13,078 nucleotides of DNA. It comes from Chloroflexota bacterium (GTDB lineage Bacteria > Chloroflexota > Limnocylindria > Limnocylindrales > CSP1-4). This document shows positions 1 through 5,711 of the stretch, one piece after another. Position 1 is the stretch's first letter, and each line of letters begins with the position of its first letter. Where the stretch lies: assembly GCA_021814735.1 (NCBI GenBank), contig JAKAHX010000014.1, positions 1-13,078 on the forward strand, read 5' to 3'. The notes beneath the pieces are model-generated. The model was not told the DNA's origin. It searched no databases and saw only the letters and a list, made by a program, of their open reading frames with translations. Made by a program: the position numbers and the translations under genes.

Positions 1-126
1 GGCCCCGCCCTTGAGCGAGAGGTACTTCGTGATGGCCGCCGTCAGGGTGGTCTTGCCATGGTCGATGTGACCGATGGTGCCGACGTTGACGTGGGGCTTG
101 GTGCGCTCGAACTTCTTCTTGGCCAT
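1..126 (-). CDS. tuf: Elongation factor Tu, N-terminal part (runs off the left edge)
   Basis: EF-Tu is the GTPase that carries aminoacyl-tRNA to the ribosomal A site. Only the first 42 codons are in the window. They begin [20 protein letters not shown], the typical EF-Tu N-terminus, and include the G1 P-loop GHIDHGKT at residues 19-26, followed by [16 protein letters not shown]. The ATG at 124-126 is the family's standard start. A GAGGAG Shine-Dalgarno match lies at 142-147, but 15 nt from the ATG, which is longer than usual; a leader structure may explain this. tuf lies directly downstream of tRNA-Thr(GGT), as tufB does in E. coli, so it is probably co-transcribed with the tRNAs from the promoters at 513-575. 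Identity is certain; the remainder of the gene is outside the window. Confidence 0.97.
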   Translation of the reverse strand, partial: MAKKKFERTKPHVNVGTIGHIDHGKTTLTAAITKYLSLKGGA

Positions 127-178
127 CGCGTGCGCTGTCCACTCCTCAGATGGCGGACCGTTCCGCCCGGACAGGGAC
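127..178 (-). promoter_or_regulatory. tuf 5' leader with ribosome-binding site and two short stems
   Basis: This 52-nt spacer separates the tRNA-Thr(GGT) 3' end from the tuf ATG. On the minus strand it holds an outer 6-bp stem (169-174 with 135-140, CTGTCC/GGACAG) enclosing an inner 6-bp hairpin (162-167 with 152-157, GGCGGA/TCCGCC, 4-nt loop). The GAGGAG ribosome-binding site (142-147) falls between them, and the outer stem's 3' arm fills most of the long 15-nt spacing to the ATG. The pairings are seen in the sequence; any regulatory role is inference. Confidence 0.5.
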
Positions 179-254
179 TGGAGCCCACAATCGGATTCGA
201 ACCGATGACCTCTTCCTTACCAAGGAAGTGCTCTGCCGGCTGAGCTATGTGGGC
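179..254 (-). tRNA. tRNA-Thr (anticodon GGT)
   Basis: The 76-nt cloverleaf reads from 254 to 179. The 7-bp acceptor stem is GCCCACA/TGTGGGC, the D-arm is GCTC/GAGC, and the anticodon stem is CTTCC/GGAAG around the loop TTGGTAA, giving anticodon GGT (threonine, codons ACC/ACU). The T-arm is ATCGG-TTCGAAT-CCGAT, the discriminator is T, and CCA is encoded at 179-181. All stems are complete. It sits 15 nt after tRNA-Tyr and 52 nt before tuf, the position of thrT ahead of tufB in E. coli. Confidence 0.97.
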
Positions 255-269
255 CCGCAGCGGGATTGT

Positions 270-354
270 TGGTGGGCAGGAGAGGAATCGAACCTCTACA
301 GCCGAAGGCGGCTGATTTACAGTCAGCTGAGCTCACCACCTGCTCAACCTACCC
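270..354 (-). tRNA. tRNA-Tyr (anticodon GTA)
   Basis: This 85-nt class II tRNA reads from 354 to 270. The acceptor stem is GGGTAGG/CCTGCCC with one T:G pair, the D-stem is GAGC/GCTC, and the anticodon stem is GCTGA/TCAGC around the loop CTGTAAA, giving anticodon GTA (tyrosine). A long variable arm contains a GCC-TTC-GGC hairpin, as expected for bacterial tRNA-Tyr. The T-arm is AGAGG-TTCGATT-CCTCT, followed by discriminator A and an encoded CCA at 270-272. It lies between the two tRNA-Thr genes in what looks like one transcript. Confidence 0.96.
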
Positions 355-361
355 ACGGACG

Positions 362-421
362 ACTGCGTTCCCGGGATCGCTCCCGGCGTGGTGAAGAGGC
401 GTCGAACGCAGTTTCCTCTTC
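362..421 (-). other. Structured spacer RNA between tRNA-Thr(TGT) and tRNA-Tyr (pseudoknot-like)
   Basis: In the transcript, three perfect helices can be drawn in 60 nt. P1 pairs 415-421 (GAAGAGG) with 393-399 (CCTCTTC). The P1 loop contains ACTGCGTTC (404-412), which pairs for 9 bp with GAACGCAGT (362-370) downstream. Between them a third hairpin, CCGGGA-GCGA-TCCCGG (371-386), has a GNRA-type tetraloop and abuts the 9-bp helix. P1 and the 9-bp helix interlock as an H-type pseudoknot, or they alternate. P1 begins 3 nt after the CCA of tRNA-Thr(TGT). The pairings are seen directly; the function (processing signal, stabiliser or switch) is unknown. Confidence 0.5.
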
Positions 422-424
422 GAA

Positions 425-500
425 TGGAGCCGACGACGGGACTCGAACCCGGAACCGGCGGTTTACAAAACCGCTGCTCTACCAATTGAGCTACGTCGGC
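425..500 (-). tRNA. tRNA-Thr (anticodon TGT)
   Basis: The 76-nt cloverleaf reads from 500 to 425. The acceptor is GCCGACG/CGTCGGC, the D-arm GCTC/GAGC, and the anticodon stem GCGGT/ACCGC around the loop TTTGTAA, giving anticodon TGT (threonine, codon ACA and by wobble others). The T-arm is CCGGG-TTCGAGT-CCCGT, whose outermost pair (49:65) is a C-U mismatch; the other four pairs are intact. The discriminator is T and CCA is encoded at 425-427. It is the first gene after the two promoter candidates, so it probably heads the tRNA-tuf transcript. Confidence 0.96.
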
Positions 501-512
501 ACGCGAGGCAGG

Positions 513-541
513 AATCTACAGCAGGGCAGCCCCGCCTGCAA
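513..541 (-). promoter_or_regulatory. Candidate sigma-70 promoter P2 for the tRNA-tuf operon
   Basis: On the minus strand a -35 TTGCAG (536-541) and a -10 TAGATT (513-518) are separated by exactly 17 nt. The predicted start, near 506, is only about six bases before the 5' end of tRNA-Thr(TGT). It lies just downstream of P1, and tandem promoters are common ahead of stable-RNA operons. This is a consensus match only. Confidence 0.5.
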
Positions 542-546
542 CGCGT

Positions 547-575
547 ATCGTACCGGCCGCCCCCGCGAACGGCAA
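547..575 (-). promoter_or_regulatory. Candidate sigma-70 promoter P1 for the tRNA-tuf operon
   Basis: On the minus strand a -35 TTGCCG (570-575) and a -10 TACGAT (547-552) are 17 nt apart, the optimal spacing. The predicted start is near 540, about 40 nt before tRNA-Thr(TGT). The AT-containing hexamers stand out in a GC-rich spacer. This is a consensus match only. Confidence 0.55.
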
Positions 576-580
576 GCGCG

Positions 581-600
581 CCTCCGGCGACCCCCGGAGG
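581..600 (-). terminator. Hairpin after rlmB, possible terminator without a T-tract
   Basis: A perfect 7-bp stem CCTCCGG/CCGGAGG with a 6-nt loop lies 65 nt after the rlmB stop and just before promoter P1, where the long operon should end. No T-run follows on the minus strand, so it would be a weak or Rho-assisted terminator. Apart from this hairpin and the two promoters, I see nothing else in 501-664. Confidence 0.35.
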
Positions 601-664
601 GCCCGCGGACCCGGCCAGGACCCGCAGGGCACGCGCCGCCCCGGCAGCACCACGGCCTCGGGGT

Positions 665-3106
665 TCAGCGCTCCGGCAGGAGCCCGTCGTCGCGGTCGTC
701 GGCGTCGAGGGGCCGCGCGCCCTCCTCCCCGGTGCCCACCGCCGGCGCCTTGCGCCCCGAACGACGAGTCGAGGCGGCCCGGGCAACGCGAGACCGTCCC
801 ACCATGGGCGGCGGAGCCTCGTGGGGCGTCTCGTCCGTCGCTGCCTGCGGTGCGGGCTCCGCCCGCTCGGCCGACTCGACCGGAACGGCCGTTCCGGGGA
901 TCTCGACGCCTTCGACCGCTGCGATGTGCCCCGTCGGTGCTCCCGGTCCCGTCGGTGCCCCCCGTCCCGCCGGCCCTGCCGGCCCGGTCGGTGCTCCGGG
1001 CGCGTCCGGAGGTCCGGTCAGTTCCTCCGGTGCCGCCGGGCCGGCCGGTTCCCCGGGCGCAACCGCCAATCCGCCCCGTACGGCCGGTTCGCCGGGCGCA
1101 GCAGCATCCGGGCCTGCCGGTCCGGCGCCGCTGCCGGTTGCGGGCACGCCCTGCTCGTCCGGGGCCGCCGCGCCCCCGCTGCCCGGCCGCGCCGTCGGTC
1201 CCGGTGCCCCGTGCACGGGCTCCTCGCCTGCCGCCCCGGGCGCGGCAGCCGGTCGCTGGGCCGCCGCCTCGAAGAGGAGCACGGACCCCGCCACCGCGGC
1301 GTTCAGCGAGCCGACGTGCCCGCGCATGGGGATCCGGACCAGCAGCTCCAGCCGACGGCGGACGGGGCCGCTCATCCCCTTGCCCTCGCTGCCGACCACG
1401 AGCGCGAGGGGCCCGCGCAGGTCGGCATCGCGATACGAGAGCGCGGCCTCCGCGTCGGTGCCCACCAGGTGGAGCCCACGCGTTCGGAGATCCACCAGGG
1501 CGCCCGGCAGGTCGTCCACCGGTGCCAGCAGCAGGTGCTCCACGGCCCCGGCGGACGCCTTGATCGCAGACGGGGTCAACGGCGCCGCGTTGCGGGTCGG
1601 GAAGATGACCCCGTGGACCCCGCACGCGTCGGCGCTCCGCAGCAGCGTGCCGAGGTTCTGGGGGTCCTCGAGCGAGTCGAGGACCAGCACGAACGGCGGC
1701 TCGCCACGCGCGGCCGCGGCGGCCAGGATGTCGTCGACGGACGCCCACTGTCGCGGGCCCACGACCAGCGCCACGCCCTGGTGCCCGTCGAAGCCGGCCA
1801 GTGCCGTCAGGGTGCCGCCCTCCACCTCCGCGATGGGGATCCGCAGCCGGGTCGCCTGCAGCACGATCGCCTCCAGCGCCTCGCGTCGCTGGGGAACGAC
1901 CAGCAGCCGGTGTGCCGTGCGTCGGGCGATCAGCGCCTCCTCCACGGGGCGCCGACCGGCGACGACCTCCTCGTCCGGCCCGACCAGCCCGGCGGGCGCG
2001 GGCGGCCGCGCACCGGGCTCCGCGGCCTCGTGCTCCAGGACCGGCCTCTCCGGTGCCGCCTGCCATCCGGGGCCCTCGTCGCGCCAGCCCGGAACGGGGC
2101 CTGCCTCACGAGCCTCGTGGCCCGGCTCGCGGAGCTCAGGGCGCTCCCCGGGCGCCCACTGACCGGCACGTCCCGGACGCGGTACCCAGGGGCGGCCGGC
2201 ACGCCCGGGCGCCTCCCGTCCCTCGGCGGGCCGCGCACCGCGCATGGGCGGCGCACCGCGCCGGTCGCCTGGCGCGCCCCGGAACCCCGCAGGCCCGCCT
2301 GGGCCCCGCACGCCCTCGCGCCACTCGCCGGGCCCGCGCTGCCACGGGCCTGACGCGGGACGCCGAGCATCCGGCCCTCCAGGCCGCTCGGGCGGCTCGG
2401 TCCCGCGCCATGGCCGCGACGACCGATCCGACGGCCCCCGCCCCTCCCAGGGCGGACGAGGTCCGCCAGCACGTGCGCCCTCGCCCCGCGGATTCCCAGG
2501 CACCCACTCGCCCGGTTCCGGGGGCCTGCCGGCGCCTCCTGGACCGCTCGCCGGACGGTCGGCGGGACCGCCACCCGGCGCGCGGCCGCCCCAACCCCCG
2601 GACTCCCCGGGGCGCCGCTCGACGCCACGGCCCGGTCCACCTGCCCGGTACCCGGACCGCCCACCGCGCTCCCATGGGCGCGGTGGGCCACCGTGCCCGT
2701 GCCGCCCGTCCGCGCGCGGTCCCTGTGGTGGCTCGCCCCGCCAGGTCGGCCCCTGCACCGGGCCGGACTCGTGATCGGGGGATGAGCGATCTCCGTGATC
2801 CGGTCTCGCCCGGTCGTTCCAGGCGCGATCGGGTACCCCGCGTCCAGGTCCGAAGCCGAGTCCCGGGCTGCGTCGGCTGTCGCCCGGCCCACGGTCGCGG
2901 TCCGAACGCCGCTCCCAGGGAAACCCCGCGTCCCCGCCGCGCCCCCGGCCGCCCCGGGGCTCATCGGCGAAGCGGCCACCCGGGCCGCCGCGGTCGAAGG
3001 GCTGACCTCCCCGGCCGCCGCCGCCGAACGGCGGGCCTGCCCGGCTCCCGCGGTCGTCCCGTCCCCTGCGCTGGCCCCCTCGCCCGGGGCGCTCGCCCTC
3101 AGCCAC
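665..3106 (-). CDS. rlmB: 23S rRNA 2'-O-ribose methyltransferase (RlmB/TrmH family) with giant disordered extensions
   Basis: The catalytic part (residues about 380-617 of 813) is a SpoU/TrmH methyltransferase. An L30e-like substrate-binding region (380-450) precedes a SPOUT fold with motif 1 DPQNLGTLLRSA (481-492; N484, R490), motif 2 VVGSEGKGM (570-578) and motif 3 IPMRGHVGSLNAAVAGS (592-608). RlmB methylates the 23S rRNA peptidyl-transferase loop (G2251 in E. coli) using S-adenosylmethionine. Usual length is about 250 residues. Here an Arg/Gly/Pro-rich, Trp-dotted N-terminal extension (1-375) and a Gly/Pro/Ala tail with collagen-like GPAGPAG runs (618-813) are added. The GTG start at 3104-3106 is well supported: it overlaps the cysS stop by 8 bp (GTGGCTGA), and a GGAGG lies 6 nt upstream (3113-3117). 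The family is sure; the exact rRNA target is inferred. Confidence 0.93.
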   Translation of the reverse strand: MAEGERPGRGGQRRGRDDRGSRAGPPFGGGGRGGQPFDRGGPGGRFADEPRGGRGRGGDAGFPWERRSDRDRGPGDSRRSPGLGFGPGRGVPDRAWNDRARPDHGDRSSPDHESGPVQGPTWRGEPPQGPRADGRHGHGGPPRPWERGGRSGYRAGGPGRGVERRPGESGGWGGRAPGGGPADRPASGPGGAGRPPEPGEWVPGNPRGEGARAGGPRPPWEGRGPSDRSSRPWRGTEPPERPGGPDARRPASGPWQRGPGEWREGVRGPGGPAGFRGAPGDRRGAPPMRGARPAEGREAPGRAGRPWVPRPGRAGQWAPGERPELREPGHEAREAGPVPGWRDEGPGWQAAPERPVLEHEAAEPGARPPAPAGLVGPDEEVVAGRRPVEEALIARRTAHRLLVVPQRREALEAIVLQATRLRIPIAEVEGGTLTALAGFDGHQGVALVVGPRQWASVDDILAAAAARGEPPFVLVLDSLEDPQNLGTLLRSADACGVHGVIFPTRNAAPLTPSAIKASAGAVEHLLLAPVDDLPGALVDLRTRGLHLVGTDAEAALSYRDADLRGPLALVVGSEGKGMSGPVRRRLELLVRIPMRGHVGSLNAAVAGSVLLFEAAAQRPAAAPGAAGEEPVHGAPGPTARPGSGGAAAPDEQGVPATGSGAGPAGPDAAAPGEPAVRGGLAVAPGEPAGPAAPEELTGPPDAPGAPTGPAGPAGRGAPTGPGAPTGHIAAVEGVEIPGTAVPVESAERAEPAPQAATDETPHEAPPPMVGRSRVARAASTRRSGRKAPAVGTGEEGARPLDADDRDDGLLPER

Positions 3107-4511
3107 GCTGCGCCTCCACGACCCGTCGCCAGCGCTGCCCGTCCCGCGTGTCCTCGATCAGCACCCCGCGGCCGGCCAGTTCGTCCCGGAGCCGGTCCGA
3201 CGTCGTCCAGTCGTGCCTGGCGCGCGCGGATGCCCGTTCCGCCAGCATCGCCTCCAGATCCGGTGGCAGTTGTTCGGCCTCCTCCTCCATGACGCCCAGC
3301 ACGCGGTCGAGGTCGCGCAGGAAGGCGGCGGTGGTGGCCGCGTCCTGCGTCGAGAGCGAACGGGCGTCGATCCGCCGGTTCAGCTCCCGGACCAGGTCGA
3401 ACACCGCGGCCAGCGCGGGCGACACGTTGAGGTCATCGTCGAGCGCATCCACGAAGCGCCGCCGGGTCTCCTCGAGCACCGCGGGGAGCGTCGCGTCGGG
3501 CGCCACATCCGCCCGGTACGCGTCGAGCGCCGCGAGGACCGTGGCCAGGCGTTCGACCGCGGAGGCCGCCGCGCGCAGGGACTCCTCGCCAAACTCGAGT
3601 GGAGCTCGGTACTGGGCCGCGATCAGCGCATAGCGGAGCGCCCGCGGCGAGTAGCCACGCGCGTACACGTCGGCCGGGCGCTCGATGTTGCCGGTCCGCT
3701 TGGCCATCTTCTCGCCGCCCATCTGCAGGTGGGCGCAGTGGAGCCAGGTCCTGACGAACGGCCGGCCGGTGGCAGCCTCGGACTGGGCGATCTCGTCCTC
3801 GTGGTGCGGGAAGATCAGGTCCACGCCACCCGTGTGGATGTCGAACGTCGGGCCCAGGTACCGCATGCTCATCGCCGAGCACTCGATGTGCCAGCCGGGC
3901 CGGCCCGGGCCGATCGCGGTCTCCCATCTCGGCTCGCCCTCGCGCGGCCCCTTCCACACGGCGAAGTCGCGCACGTCGTCCTTGTCGTACTCGTCGGACT
4001 CGACCCGCTCGCCGACGCGCTGCTGGCTGGGGTCGAGCCTGGCGAGCCGCCCGTAGGCAGGCCAGCTCCCGATGCGGAAGAAGATGGAGCCGTCGTCGGT
4101 CCGATACGCATGGCCCCTGGCGAGCAGCTGCTCGATCAGGGCGACCATGTCGGGCACGTGCTCCGTGGCCCGCGGCATCACGTCCGGCGCGGTCATGCGC
4201 AGGCGCCGCGCGTCCTCGAGGAAGCGCGCCGTGTACCGGGCGGTGAGCTCCCCGATCTCGACGCCCTCCCGCCGGGCATCCCGGATGATCTTGTCGTCGA
4301 CGTCGGTGATGTTCATCACCCACGTGACGGCGAGGCCCTGCCAGGCCAGGTACCGGCGCAGCAGGTCGGCGAAGAGGAAGCTCCGGAAGTTGCCGACGTG
4401 CGCCGGCGCGTACACCGTGGGGCCGCAGCTGTACATCCCCACGCGCCCGGGCTCGAGCGGGACGAACGGCTCCGCCCGTCCGGTCAGGGTGTTGGTCAGC
4501 CGCAGGTTCAT
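3099..4511 (-). CDS. cysS: Cysteinyl-tRNA synthetase
   Basis: This class I synthetase charges tRNA-Cys with cysteine using ATP. With the ATG at 4509-4511 the protein is 470 residues, normal for the family, and starts MNLRLTNTLTGR. Diagnostic motifs are GMYSCGPTVY (Zn ligand C29), the HIGH-like HVGN (38-41), NITDVDDKII (67-76), GWHIECSAM (C211), FPHHEDE (H236 and E240, the other Zn ligands) and a KMSKS-like KMAKR (268-272). The second and fifth KMSKS positions are changed, but both lysines remain. A GTG at 4518-4520 would add three residues; I prefer the ATG because of the family N-terminus and a GGTGG just upstream. It lies 30 nt after ispDF, and its stop is overlapped by rlmB, so it is mid-operon. 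CysRS next to rlmB is conserved in many bacteria. Confidence 0.95.
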   Translation of the reverse strand: MNLRLTNTLTGRAEPFVPLEPGRVGMYSCGPTVYAPAHVGNFRSFLFADLLRRYLAWQGLAVTWVMNITDVDDKIIRDARREGVEIGELTARYTARFLEDARRLRMTAPDVMPRATEHVPDMVALIEQLLARGHAYRTDDGSIFFRIGSWPAYGRLARLDPSQQRVGERVESDEYDKDDVRDFAVWKGPREGEPRWETAIGPGRPGWHIECSAMSMRYLGPTFDIHTGGVDLIFPHHEDEIAQSEAATGRPFVRTWLHCAHLQMGGEKMAKRTGNIERPADVYARGYSPRALRYALIAAQYRAPLEFGEESLRAAASAVERLATVLAALDAYRADVAPDATLPAVLEETRRRFVDALDDDLNVSPALAAVFDLVRELNRRIDARSLSTQDAATTAAFLRDLDRVLGVMEEEAEQLPPDLEAMLAERASARARHDWTTSDRLRDELAGRGVLIEDTRDGQRWRRVVEAQRG

Positions 4512-4541
4512 CGGGTCCACCAGCGCGTCGGGTTCGTCACG

Positions 4542-5711
4542 TCAACCTCTCTGGATCGTTGCCACCGCCGTCGCCGCGATCCCGCGGCCGGCGCCCTCGA
4601 AGCCGATCAGGTTACCGCTCGAGGCCTTCACCTCGACCGATCCGGGCGGCAGGCCGGCCAGCGCCGCGATGGCGTCGCGCATCGCCGAGAGACGGGCTCC
4701 GCCCAGTCGCGGACGCGCGGCCCGGATCGTCACGTCCAGGGAGAGGACGCGCCAGCCCCCCTCGGAGACGCGGCCCACGACGGCGCGGAGCAGCTCGCCG
4801 CTGGCGATCCCCCGCGTTGCCGGGTCGCCGGCCGGAAAGAGCCGACCCAGGTCCCCCAGCCCCGCGGCACCGAGCAGCGCGTCCGCCACGGCGTGGAGCA
4901 CCGCGTCCCCGTCGGAGTGTCCCCGCAGTCGCGGAGCACCCTCGATCACGATCCCCCCGAGCGCCAGCCCGCTCTCCGGGCCGAAGGGGTGCTCGTCGGC
5001 CCCGTGCCCGACCCTGACCGGTCCGAGCCGCGCCGCGAGGAGCGCCTCGGCCCGCGCCAGGTCCTCGGGGAGCGTCACCTTGAGGTTGGTGGCCTCCCCC
5101 GGCACTGCCGCGACGGGGAACCCGGCCGCCTCGAGCAGCGCCGCCTCGTCGGTGAACTCCCGTGGGCCGCCCGGCGCGAAGCGCGCCCAGGCGCGCTCCA
5201 GGAGTGTGCGACGCGCCCCCTGGGGTGTCTGCGCGGCGGCCAGGCCGGCACGGTCCACGGTCTCGCCCACGCGGCCGTCGGCCACGCGCTTCAGGGTCTC
5301 CGCCACGGGAACCACGGGGATCGCCGCACCCTCCGAGGACGCGGCGACGGCGACCGCGTCCACGAGCGCCGGGCTCACCAGTGGGCGCGCCCCGTCGTGG
5401 ACCAGCACCACCCGGCTGGTCGTGGCCGCCACCCCGGCAGCCACCGACTCCTGGCGGCGTGCGCCGCCCGGCACCACGCGGGCGTCGCGGGCACGCATCC
5501 ACGGCTGCGCGGCGAGCTCGGACACCCGTTCCGGCGCGGTCACCACCACCAGTCGGCCCACGACCGTGGCGGACGCCATCGCCTCCAGCGTCCAGGCCAG
5601 CAGCGGACGACCCAGGAGCGGCGCCGCCAGCTTGTCGCGCCCGGCCATGCGCGTGCTCGTCCCGGCCGCCACGATCACCGCGTCGACCGACCCCGCGTCC
5701 ATCTCAGTCAT
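4542..5711 (-). CDS. ispDF: Bifunctional IspD-IspF enzyme of the MEP isoprenoid pathway
   Basis: The protein (389 residues from the ATG at 5709-5711) joins two MEP pathway steps. The IspD half (about 10-228) makes CDP-methylerythritol from MEP and CTP: AAGTSTRM (15-22) with K27, VHDGARP (104-110), FTDEAALLEA and NLKVT (209-213). The IspF half (about 231-388) forms the cyclodiphosphate: GADEH (metal ligands D239, H241), GHSDGDAVLHA (H264, H273) and ALLGAAGLGDLG. The IspF C-terminal substrate region is divergent: KASSGNLIGFEGAGRG stands where E. coli has KATTTEKLGFTGRGEG. The chosen ATG overlaps the PIN/TRAM stop (ATGACTGA); an ATG at 5700-5702 or an upstream in-frame start at 5759 are alternatives, and none has a clear Shine-Dalgarno. 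The IspDF fusion is known elsewhere, mainly in some proteobacteria. Function is confident. Confidence 0.93.
   Translation of the reverse strand: MTEMDAGSVDAVIVAAGTSTRMAGRDKLAAPLLGRPLLAWTLEAMASATVVGRLVVVTAPERVSELAAQPWMRARDARVVPGGARRQESVAAGVAATTSRVVLVHDGARPLVSPALVDAVAVAASSEGAAIPVVPVAETLKRVADGRVGETVDRAGLAAAQTPQGARRTLLERAWARFAPGGPREFTDEAALLEAAGFPVAAVPGEATNLKVTLPEDLARAEALLAARLGPVRVGHGADEHPFGPESGLALGGIVIEGAPRLRGHSDGDAVLHAVADALLGAAGLGDLGRLFPAGDPATRGIASGELLRAVVGRVSEGGWRVLSLDVTIRAARPRLGGARLSAMRDAIAALAGLPPGSVEVKASSGNLIGFEGAGRGIAATAVATIQRG

Noticed and set aside
581..600. Hairpin after rlmB as a CRISPR or mobile-element end
   Set aside because: It is a single 7-bp stem, with no second copy, no flanking duplication and no transposase; a terminator is the simpler reading.
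150..2353. Open plus-strand frames running over the tRNAs and opposite rlmB
   Set aside because: They read through three tRNA genes on the other strand and show only composition-driven sequence; the minus-strand rlmB has catalytic motifs and a Shine-Dalgarno.
668..3106. Low-complexity parts of rlmB as an inserted repeat element or frameshifted pseudogene
   Set aside because: The frame stays open from a well-placed GTG through the catalytic domain to the stop, with no internal stop and with sensible overlap to cysS.
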